NCBI GenBank assembly: GCA_037367405.1
Contig: JAZKJV010011608.1
Coordinates: 62,001-126,000 of the forward strand
DNA from: Ottelia alismoides
Taxonomy: Eukaryota > Streptophyta > Magnoliopsida > Alismatales > Hydrocharitaceae
Direction of reading: 5' to 3'
DNA length: 64,000 nucleotides
Shown here: one piece after another, positions 11,615-23,600 of the stretch
Position numbering within the stretch: the first letter of the stretch is position 1
Layout of the letters: each line of letters begins with the position of its first letter
The notes under the pieces: model-generated
Database searches by the model: none
Told to the model about the DNA's origin: nothing
What the model saw: only the letters and a program-made list of their open reading frames with translations
Program-made: the position numbers and the translations under genes

Positions 11615-14600
11615 CTGCACAATAAAAATCACTGAGCCTAGAAAGTGGTACAGAATGTAAGTTGAAATTTTTTTGTCAAAAAATACATTTCTGCATCAAG
11701 CCCTCTCTTTCAGCAATGATAGCTTATCATTGTTTCCACAATGATGGTGATACTAGATAGCATTCCCCTTCAGTGATTTTGCACATATTCCCAACTTCAA
11801 AATTCCAGAAAACATATAAAGAAGAAAGCTGGCAGAGACATCATCAATCCTACCCCACAACTCTCAGCTAAAAAAAGGATATCAATAGCTTCCACTGTCA
11901 AGCCACACAAGGTGCAAGTTTCATCAGCATAAATGCACACACCTCCAACTAAATGTCCTGGTCATGAACAACCACATGCAAATCTTAAACGTTAAGCAAG
12001 ACTCTGAGATACTATATCAACTTAAAATCACAACAAAGATTTGCATCTTCCATAGCCAACTCCCTCTACTAAAAGAAACACTTTTTTCAATGGAGTCGTT
12101 GACTGAAAACACACTGGGTCATCGAAGGAACCTTCGCGTTTAAAGCTAAAGTCAATAATGGGCATTTATTGCAACTCAGTCCTGGGATCATATAACCTGC
12201 TCCCAACCAATGTATCCAAATTCCTCCACCTGTTGATATTGATCCCTCCCAATAAGATGAAACAGTGACATCATTCTGTGACAAGGTCAAATATCCTAGA
12301 AAACCTGATACAAAGAGTTGTGCACTGAACAAGCCAACCCCAAGAACCTAAAACTAAACACCAACATACAAATTGAAGTAAAGAAAGAAAACACTGAAGA
12401 CACCATGCCGAATCCTTCAAAAAAGACAGCACACACAAGCAACTCCCTTTTCCCAATTGAGACCATCATCTAACATAAGTACATCACATACTCCATATGC
12501 CACATCCATACTTCATAAGTTTAACCACTCATTTGTCAACCAAGCATCATGAAGACCATAACTGGGGATTGCCATGTCCTACTAACCCATGGCTCGGCAT
12601 ACCTCTCTCCAGTCTACAAACTATACAAGGAAGCTTTCCACTCTTGGTCCCTCTATAAACGGTTTGCAGCTTTCAACCCCATAATTCTCAGTATCTGGAA
12701 CACGTACACAAAAAGGACCATTTCAAAGATAAATTATTCATTATTTCAACAAACTAGCTCCCCCTCCATGGCCCAAAGGGCCTCATGTACACCGGCTAAC
12801 CCCCCAATGAAACCACATCACCGGCGAAGGTGCTAGCATGCACCTTGCCTATCATCGTCGATGCACCCCCATAAACCACTTGATGCCTCCAAGCATTCCC
12901 CCACCATATTCAAAATAAGAACTTCATATTTTACCTCAGAAAATGGGCTATCGGGAGGCCAAAAACTACGTCAAGGTCATCTCCACTGATAATGACCAAA
13001 TCCCCCGCATTTAAAACTGCACACAGAATTTCTGCACTAGTGCATAACAAGACTTCGATCACCGCCTCTTAAGCATCGCCCCCAAGCTCAATTGCTAGGT
13101 TGTTGCTCTGACACTACATACTAGCCACCATTGGTCGTAAGGCAAACCTGACTTGAGCATCCCAGTCTTGACCGGAGCAGGTTTCATCTACAACATCTCT
13201 AAACATCCCCAACTCTCGAAGTGTCACCTATCATGATCTATATTCTTCTTGATTTTTTGGAATAATTTCATTTCATCTTCTTTTGCATCATTTCTAAAAC
13301 AACTATCATTATGTCGTCTATTTGACGAGTCATTTTCCTCTTATAAAATGTCCTAAGTTCCTAACCTCATGATTTGTACATGGTCTCAAATATCGCTACA
13401 TTATAAAGGACTACGAGACCCCCATTTTGGGTGTGGGCTAAATTAACGAAGAGGGACATTAAAAAAACCATAAATACAATTGAGTCAACCTAATTAATAA
13501 ATTCAAGTTTCCAGTACACCGTCAAATCACAATTCGTCGGATTACATGAACTTATCATCATTGCATCAACCCCCCTCGAACATATACGCATAGGGATATT
13601 TACACCCATAACCCTGAGTAATATGTAATATGGTAATTACCCCAGAAACCCCGTGCAATCACGAATTACATCCAGAACCCCGAATAATGCTTAAGCTTTA
13701 CATGGCATAACCCTGTGTTAAGTTCCGTCTTCATTCTCCGTTAAGTATGACGGGAAAAGTTAGATATTGACCATTTTACCCTTCCAAATACATTATATTT
13801 ATAACATGATGCCATTTGACAAATAAAATGATACCCCATCCCCCCACCCCCATCAAGCCTCAAACCCTCGTCCCGGGCAAGCTGCCCCTCTGCCCCTGCT
13901 CTCCCGCATGAGAACTCCAGCCCTCCCCCTCCCCGCGCCTCCGCCCCCGTATGCGAGCTCCAGTCCCTCTCCTGCTCGCCTCCTATTGTTTCCGCCGCCG
14001 CGTACACCTGCGTGAACACCGCCGCGTACACTGCCCCAGCTCCTCGAAGCCCCCCCCCTTCGGTCCCCGTCGCCGAGGAGCCTCCTCCTGGGAGCTCTTG
14101 AGCCCCGACCGCCGCGCAGCTCCTCCTGCTTCTCCTCTCCTCGAAGCCCCCCCTCCCTCGCGTTCCCCCGACCCAGCTCCTCCTCCTCCTGTGTTCCCTC
14201 ATCCCTTCTCTCCCCCGCGTTCCCCCGACCCTCCTCCCCCACGTTCCCCCGCGCTTGCCCGCCCAGGCTCGAAGCCCTCCCACTCCCCTGAGCCCCGCCG
14301 CCCCGTGCCCATCTCCTCCTCCTTCTCCTCTCCTCGAAGCCCTTCCCCCCACGGTCGCCCGGCCCCGCGTTCCCCCGACCCTCCTCTCCCCCGCGTTCCC
14401 TCGCGCCCTCCTGCGCAGGCTCGAAGCCCTCCCACTCCCCTGAGCCCCGCCGCCCCGTGCCCATCTCCTCCTCCTCTCCTCAAAGCCCTTCCCCCTCCCC
14501 CCGCGTTCTCCCGCACTTGCCCGCCCCTGACTGCTGGAAGCCCTCCCACTCACTTGAGCCCCGCCGCCCCATGCCCAGCTCCTCCTGCTTCTTCTCTCCT

Positions 14601-17600
14601 CGACCCCCCCCCCAACCCCTCGGCGCCTGCAAACCCGACCCGCCCCCCTCCCCCCCTGCAAACCCCTCCCCCGTCGCCTGGAACCACCCCCCTGCAAGCA
14701 CCGACCCGCGCCGCTGTCGCCTGCAAATCCAACCCCTCCGCCTCTGCTAGTCCCTCCCCCTGTCGCCTGGAACCACCACCCCCCTACAAGCTCCTACCCG
14801 CGCCGCCGCCGCCTACAAACCTGACCCCCCCCCTCCCCCGCTTCTGCAAGCCCCTCCCCTTGCCGTCGCCTGGAACCCCCCTCCCTCTTTGCCCTATAAG
14901 CCCCTACCCACGGCATCGCCGCCTGCAAATCAGCCCTCGTCGATCACCCTTCAATCCTCGCAAGCACCTCCTCATCTGGCAGTCGAAGCCCCGCGTCCAA
15001 AACCCACCCTGAACTCCGCCCTCGGTCAACCGCCAGGCCCCCCTCCCATAACCAGCATCCTTCCTCCTACAAAATTCTTTTCTTTTTTTTAAGTTCGATT
15101 AATCCGAACCGTTAGATCTAGTATTGGTTAGATTAACTCATCCATATGGTTGAGTTAATGTACTAAACTAACGGAAGGTTACGTACGTAAAACGGAGTAT
15201 TTATTCGGGGTTCTGGATGTAATTCGTGATTACGCAGGGTTTCCGGGGTAATTACCATATTACTCAGGGTTATGGGTGTAAATATCCCATACGCATATAT
15301 AATCGATTATATACATACATTTCTAATTGAAACTAATACTGTGTACCCCTACAAAACAATGTACTCCGATAGAATATGGGAGAATTTTGTTGAATATAGA
15401 GACTTGATCGGGCGACAATATGGCAGAGAACATCCAACAAGGCACATGGATCCATTAAGACATCCGAGATTCTGACAAATAACGAATTTCAAAGCATACA
15501 CGTGGTCAGTACTGTATTGATAAATTATACTTATATGTTTATGGGATTGCTTTTTAAGGAAAAAGTGTGCAAATTGTAAAAACGGACACCCAAAAACCTT
15601 TTGTTTTCACAATTTCGAGCTCATAGGTACAAAAGTAAAGTGTACTCTAGAATATTTTCAATACATATATCTTGCTGCGGAAAATCACCCCGTTATGCTC
15701 AGCCATATCACCCAAATCAAGATTAAAGCTTATGTCTTCTCCGTACCACATACCTCGATTGAATGCCAAAAGGCAGAAACACTCTCAGAGGCCATCTAGT
15801 TGAAGCTAGTCGCCTCCCAACAGCCCATCGAGACCTCGTAGGATAAAAAAAGGTAATCAACATTATCTAAGCTCCCAAGATACACTGTTGGCAATAACAT
15901 TTTTTTAGTCTCAAAGAAGGGGGGTATCACGCATAGGTGCTAACCCCAATTTTATTACGAAGCAAAAAATAAAGTAACAGTTACAACTTACAACACCCAA
16001 GAGTTAACCAGAAACTTATAGTGGGAAGAGACATTCTCGATGAAAAAACGATGGTTCGAGAAGAGGACATCGCTCCGGGCCAACCAAATCGCCCAAACGA
16101 CAGCCACATGAGTCACCAGCTCCTTCCTGGGCAAACACCCCGGCCCACGCAAAGAGTCCCAGAAGCTCACAAACGAAGGGGCACACATCCAACTCAAGCC
16201 CACGGCATCCTAAATTGGAGACGAAACAGTGCAAAGGAAGAGATGATCCAGAGACTCGACTGCAACGCCGCAAAGCTGGCAGCAGTCCGACACCAACAAG
16301 AAAAGCCTAGCACAGCGGTCCCTAGTCATTAACCGCTTCCTCCGAAAGAGCCACAAGAAGAAGCCAATCCTCTCCGGCAACTGCAGTGACCAAATAAAGT
16401 TGTAATCCCTAATAACCTCATCCGAGAGCGCGGGCGGCGACCGAGAGATCACCCCATAACCTTTCCCACCAAATTTTCTTGTATCGTCAAATAACGTTGA
16501 ATAAATTTGTAAGAAAGACAAACCAAACTCACCTAGAACTCTCCATACTTCTATAGGATTGTTATCATGTCCAACAAAATTTCCCAGGTTTCATAGCCTT
16601 CAAAGCCACCTCTACTTCCTTCATTTGTATTCGTCTACAGCTTGCACGATTCAAGTAACTTTCACTACTAGCTAGATTTCCCAAAGTAATCTTCATATTT
16701 CCTTCACCAATGAAAAGCTTATGGAAATATTGCTTCCATCTAGTCTATATATCATTATGTGTAAGTGTGTAACAAGCACGTGTCCTTTCTCATTATTAAA
16801 GCATTTCACTTGAGAAAGTTCTTTGGTATTTCTTTCTCTTGCTTTGGCCAACCTGAATATGTCCTTCTGGCACTCCATAGAGATGTGATTTTTGTACAAA
16901 ACTTCACAAGATTTTGACTTAGCTTCGCTTACAGCCTTCATTGCTTCCTTCTTCGTAATTTTGTAGTTTGTGATAGTTTCCATTGTTCTATCCTTAGACA
17001 TATCTTTAAAGCATGCTCTTTTAATTTTGTGCTTCTCTTGCACCCCTCCACCACCAAGCCTCCTTTTGGCAAGTGACTTCTCCTTTTGACTCGTCTAGCA
17101 TCTCTTTGGCTACCCACCGGATACAATATGCTACTGCATCCCACATCTCGTTCGCACTTCCCTTACAATCCCAAGTCTTCTAAAGCCTTCTCTCTGAAGC
17201 TCGATTGCTTCAATTGAAGATCTCACCATCCAGTTCTACTAATCTTGGAAACCATCCTTTCCTTTACCAGTCCTTTTATTTGCACGTCCATGACTAACAA
17301 GAGATGATGGGTTGTCAAACTCTCTCCCGGGATTACTTTCTCATGCAATCATACAAGCATGCAAGCATTTGCTAAAATGCCCAGAACCACAATTCACATT
17401 TTTTGTTGGATGGCCAAGACCCTCAATGAAGTCCAGAGAAGGCTGACTCTTTAATTCGCTTAAAATAGGTGCAGTAGGACTACTCCAAAGTCCAAACCAG
17501 TATAAGATGCAATGTGGACTTTCAAAAAATGACAAGTATCAATGAAGAATTTAATTGCTACTTTACAGTTGTGTGCATGCTTTTGCAAGACATCAGTTCA

Positions 17601-20600
17601 ACCAAATGACAGAGTGAGCGGGATCTCCTTGTCCATTCATTCTCTCAATTCTTTTCTCATTTTCTTGGGATGGCAATTTGTCATATGCCATTTTTAGACA
17701 AACAGTTGAACAAACAAATTGCCGTGCCAACAGAATATTCAACTTGTTTCTGCATATCCGTTAAGTTTTTTCTTCCTTGTTGAATAGGAAGGTGGGAGAG
17801 TAGGCATGTGAGAACTAAATTATCGATACTGAAATAATACACATGTAAGTTGGTGTCTATCTCAGGAAATCCTCAAGGCAAATTACCTATGCACATGTAA
17901 AGTGATCCACTCATTGTTCATCTGGTGTTATCAGCAAAAACTACGATGCAACCTCAAAGAAATGGGACTAATCAGAGACTGCGATAAATCTCAATATCAC
18001 ACTGACCAAATTAGAATCGGGGATGAAAAGAAAGCAGCAATTATGGAAAATTTCATGCTAATGTCCCATTTTGAAGGAAGGGTGATTTTCAAGCGATATA
18101 TTATCAGGCATGTTACCACACCATGTCCCATTAATTGCAGATATGGCGAAAATGTTTTTATTTCATCGCAATTGAAAAGAAGAATGGGAATGAAAGCAAT
18201 ACCTCCTTGAGAAACTTAATCTCTGAATCAGATAAGCCTCTCCTGCAAAATATGTGCGCTCTTTACATAAAACTAGAAATATATAAATACTTCAATAGAA
18301 TAGCTAACCATAATAAACAGCATTACATGACCAAGAAACTGACTGAAACTTCAACCACGAGTTATCACAATAGAAATCATCAATCAACAAGGTAATAGAA
18401 TACAAATTTCAGTCAATCGTAAAGTTTTTGGGTGTGCATCTGATCAATGATCGACTTTTTTCAAGAGAATGTTCAAAAACCATGTAAACAAAGGCCGCGT
18501 GTGTGTATAGGAACTTTCCAATAAGCACATAGTTCCCTTGGTTTGAGATGAGAACATACAATTTTAAAGCTTAGCTGTGCGATTTCATGGTATGGATTAA
18601 AAGCTCGATATTCACATATGCTACGTAGTTCAAATTTAAATACTTAGGATTATGTCAAAGATTTATCTGTTAACAAAAATGGCACTAGCACTATGAATTA
18701 ATGTGTGAAGGCTTTGTAATAACTTAAGTTCTAATATAAAAATGTTATGAAGCAACACTACAGAAGCTGATGCATTGGTACAGTAGTGCTCAGACCACTA
18801 ACCTCTGTCCTTATGAGAAAAGGATGGCCATTAGAGATCAATGATCATCCATAATTCTTTAAAATGATGGTGAGAATATACAGTACATATGAGTGCCCAC
18901 CTACCTAAGGTTCTCAGACATAACTTTCTCAAAGAAAAAAGATCACACAATAACATAAACCATACTAATCACCCTTTGCAGGATCACAATCAAGATGGCA
19001 GAAGTCGATATTTGGCCTTTAGTCGAGGGTTGCTGAATAAAGAATAAATTGTATTTAAATTAGTAATATAAATAATCAATTTCGATGATTTTTACATTAG
19101 TTAAGATATAGAAAATAATTTTATTTATAACATGTATTCCTATATATAGATAGATTTTGGGGTTTACAACTTCAATCCAAAACGTTATCTAATACTGGTT
19201 GCATATGAAATTATTAAAAAAACACATTATCATCTCAAATATTTGATCGATTAATCGCCTGGCTTTTGCAACCACTACACAAGGCACATATCAAATTTGC
19301 GCCCACATATCTGCCAACTCATATAGTAAGCGTTGGTCACTAATATATTCATCATCAATAGACACACCAAGATCCTGATTTTCAAGGGAGCCTTCCTATG
19401 CTACGACTAAAATGATAACAAGTATAATTGGTTGGTTTGTGAGGTGAATGGATATCTTACATACACAAGCAAATGAATACCCCTTCCCCAAGTCCCTCCT
19501 TCCAAAGACCTTAAGCTCCAAGGCAGAGTAGCCTCAAAGCATCTATATTATAGTGGAAACGTAGAAGTGGGAATGCATATGCCAATTCAATCTTACGAAA
19601 TGCAAAACACTAGCTATTGTCAAATTTTTATTTCAGAGGAAGATATTGTCACCTAGAATTTGATTTTTCGAGTTTATCCAAGAAAGGTACATCAATCTAC
19701 AGATTCCGAACAATCATCCAGCCAGAAACGGAAGTCTCCCCCATTCCACGTTCTCCTCAACAGTTCAACCACATCAATGGTCAGCCACACTTCCATTTTC
19801 ATGAAGAGTCTCTTGACAATAGTTTTTTTGCATAACCATTCCGAGTAGAGACCTACCATAGCAACAGAAAAGAATCAAACTGAAAATTTCTCCCCATCCC
19901 CGACATACACCACTAGTTTGGAGTCGGACAACAAAGTTGTGTTTGGAGCCATATGTCTGTTGGAGTATTTGGTTGTGTCCCATATGAGTTGTAGGAGGGT
20001 AAATGGATCCTGGAGTAAATGGATCCTGGAGAGATCCATTTATCCCATCCACATGTTTAGTCCCACATCTACCAGTGGTGGGACTTGGAGGCTCTGTGGA
20101 GGCTATATAAGGAGCCCTAGACTTCCTGTAACCATTGAGAAAGAGCAATAAAGCATACGCCCCTTTGAGGGATTCTCCCGTGATTTCATCCCGCACCTCA
20201 CGGAGTAGGGTTCCACGTTAAACCTTTATGTTCCATGTTTATGTTTCTTTATTCTCTGATTCTGCTTCTGCTTTTTATTTCTAACATGCTATCAGAGCAG
20301 GTTCGTTTCTCGAGGATTTCATATTGATTATTTATTCGAGATTCAAGTTTATGTAAATTATCTAAGATCTGTTCAAGAGTTGTTTTGGGGTTTCATGAAA
20401 CCCTAATTTCTGTGTATTTTGGAGTTTCTCGTGAATTAAAGATGTATTCTTTGAAGATTATTTTTCTGCATACTTCAAAGCTCAGATTCGCGAAGGAGAC
20501 ATGGCCTTCCAATCAATCCTCCAGGCGCACGTCTCCTCAGTGGTGCACGCCCCCTGTTGTAACCTTCTCTGTGATTCGGGCCTCCCAGCTCGACCACAAC

Positions 20601-23600
20601 TCTCCCCTCTTTAAACGGGGATGCCGCCTGGGCTGCTAACTCATGTTTTCTCGGGTCAGGTCTTGGTCGTCGTCGTGCCCAGCTGGGAACCCATCGTCGC
20701 CGCTGCAGCCCCTGTCCCAGAACTAGGGCGCCACTGCACAGATTTAGGGCTTCACGTCTCGGGTGCGCCACCTTATGCGCCAGATACCGCAGCGTTTGCC
20801 TTCTCCCCAACGACGCTTTTCCCCTTCAAAGAAGCTCTCGGTGGCGTGCGATTGCCTGCCACGAGCAGCATCAGGCTCTCCAGGCAATTCATCTCCCTCA
20901 AGATTCATCCCGTGCAAGGGTTCCAAGCGGCGCCGAGTTCTTCAGGCAGCCCAGGCGATTTCCTCCTCGTGCGCACATCCTTCCAGGCGTGCACCTCCCC
21001 CCTAGGTGGAGGCGCTCCATGAAGGCGGTGCTCTGTCCTTCAGTGAGTGCATTCCCCACAGGGACTCTCCTCCGGCTTCGGCGGTGCCTCCAGGCAGAAC
21101 CCCCTCCCCTCCATGACCCCCCGCGCGTGCATCCTCCATCTCCAGTCTGCCAAGCTCCCAGGAGCAGAGATCCCATCGGGGAGGGAGAGCGGCGGCGCAA
21201 GAGGAAAAGAAGGGGACGAGATTTGTGCGTGGCTTAGGGTTCCCAAAAGGGGGCCCCGATGGTTATTTTAAAAAAAAGGTCCAGAATAAGACAAGATGTT
21301 GTACCGATTTAGTTTATAAAAAAGGGGGGAAGGGGGCACGTTGGCTGCAATCAAAAAAAGGGAGGGAAACCCAAGGGGGTTGCGGTAGAGAGGAAAAAAA
21401 AGAAAAGTGTTGGGTCGAGTTGGGCCCAAGTGGGTCGTTTTAAAAAATTGTGTGAAAAAAAGAGGCACATACAATTAAAAGCTGTATGCAGTTTAAAAAA
21501 ATGATGATGATGATGATGTGCAAAGCAAAAAAAAATGAATGTCTATTATAAAAAATCAAAAAAAAGAGGAAAAAAGAAAAAAGAGAAGCCGGAAAAAAAT
21601 GAAATCGACATTTGAGATGTTATACTTTCTTCCCAATTTCTTTGCACAGGTATTGCTCTAGATTCAGAGATCAGATTCAGATATTCTCCAGACCAACCGA
21701 TTTTCAGACTCTACAGATATTTTGTGAGACTCGACGTCAGATTCCGAGTCAATTTCAGACACGCACGATTATGTGATCTTTTCATATGTGCACATGCTTG
21801 CCATCATTTATTCGTGGTCCCCATCATTCTTCTTGTTGTTTCGATCAGAGTCATGTGAGCCATAGGGATTCCAGAGCAGAGGACCATTCCCTATGCCATG
21901 TTGGCAAGGGTTTTCATGTGGTATCATAGGGACTACATAGTAGAGGATCATTTTCTGAGCCAGATGGGAAAGACCCAGTTCTCCGACAAGGAGACTACTT
22001 TCATACTCCATTCTCCAGCGATCACGGACTCCGACGAGGATTGCACTTCCACGGCCTCCACATGTTGTGGCGGGCCAGAGTACTCCAACGAGGAGACTCA
22101 TTCCAGTTGCAGTGACTCTGAAAGGCGCAGTTTCAAAGCACATGCTCTCTGACGAGGAGATTCAGCAAACTCACACTCCAGCACGTTCATCCTCCTCACC
22201 TGCACAGCATGAGAAGCAACGTCCTCGACAGCAGCCGAGAGTTGTGCGCATTGAGTTGATATTGTTTGTAGTGTCATGTAGCGTGAGTTGAGTTTCTTTC
22301 TATTTGTACAAGCTGCGCATTGCATGCTCCAGCTTAAGGAAGAGTGTTGGAGTATTTTGTTGTGCACTATATGAGTTGTAGGAGGGTAAATCGATGTTGT
22401 AAAGATCCATTTACCCCATCTACATGTTTAGTCCCACATCTACCAGTGGTGGGACTTGGAGGCTCTGTGGAGGCTATATAAGGAGCCCCAGACCTCCTGT
22501 AACCATTGAGAAAGAGCAATAAAGCATACGCCCCTTTGAGGGCTTCTCCCATGGTTTCATCCCACTCCTCACGGAGTAGGGTTCCACGTTAAACCTCTAT
22601 GTTCCATGTTTATGTTTCTTTATTCATTGATTCCGCTTCCGCTTTCTATTTCTAACAATGTCTAACATTGAGGCCACCTTCCACAAACTTCATTATTTCA
22701 AGCCAGTAGGGATATCCCACTGCAACTAACCCGAAATCCTTTTAGAGGAACCTAATTCTCAGTCCATTCTTTTCTCTGAATTTACAAGCAGCCAGAAAAT
22801 GGATAAGGAAAAATGACAGGTGCTCAAACTTCAGCAGCAACAAGCAACCACCAAAGGGTAGCATAATTGAAGCACTTTGTGTCTCTTAACTCTTTGCCCC
22901 ACTTAGCTTCACTTGTTGAGCACCTACGATGGCATGGATATCCCACGCACATCGAAGTGTTAGGAATTTGAATGCATGCTAATATTTTTTTATGATAACA
23001 AAGTGAATGCAAATAGTACTGCAGATTTCGTGACAACTATGTTCCCAACATGGAACATAAAAGAGCATATTTATGGAGAGAGGGATAATAATTATTCAAA
23101 TTCTCAATCACGCGATTTAACAAAGATGGCAAAGCAAATTCAATAAGAAAGCTGAAGCTACGGACAAACTCAAAGAAGTGGGAAAAAGACTTTTGTAATA
23201 GGTGTATGTAAAAGTCCCAATAAATATGCATGTGAAACATATGCGAATATTAAAACCTTGTAATAATGTTAATTTTTGGGATAATTACACCCATAACCCT
23301 GAGTAATTCCTCAATCTCAATCATAACCCTGCATAATCGCGAATTACATGAGAAACCTCGAGTAATGCTTAACTCTTACATGACATAACCCTAGGTTATG
23401 TTCCGTTTGGAATATCCGTTACATTGGACGGTTTCCGTTAAAAAAAAGACAAAAATACCCTGATATTTATTATTATTTGCAAAACATGCCATAAACAATC
23501 TTACCCCCTCCCCCAATTCAGCCGACCACCTCTGCACCCTCCCTCCCCCGCCACCGATCCTGACCACCACTGCAAGCCTCCCTAACTCCACCCCCGCTGC

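Larger units (their letters stand above)
19958..22657 (+). mobile_element. Complete non-coding LTR retrotransposon (LARD-like, copia-derived)
   Basis: Two LTRs (19958-20286 and 22345-22657) with TGTTGGAG...TCTAACA ends enclose 2058 bp. The 5-bp target duplication ATGTC is perfect (19953-19957 and 22658-22662). A primer-binding site follows the 5' LTR and a purine tract (AAGGAAGAG) precedes the 3' LTR, as in copia elements. No gag or pol motif is present inside. The interior has a GC-rich part (20500-21250), an A/G-rich part with ATG repeats (21250-21600) and a mixed part. Movement would need proteins from another element. It sits in intron 7. Confidence 0.95.

Noticed and set aside
11880..11960. 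Minus-strand CTLC-containing stretch as an L1 zinc-binding tail or a host exon
   Set aside because: Only a short match with no supporting flanks, splice sites or partner histidines.
13951..15012. Long proline-rich open frame on the plus strand
   Set aside because: It lies wholly in the C-rich tandem-repeat cargo of a Mutator-like element, and both strands have long frames there because stops are rare in that composition.
20475..21250. Several overlapping frames on both strands
   Set aside because: They are in the GC-rich interior of a complete non-coding LTR element, with no gag or pol motif.
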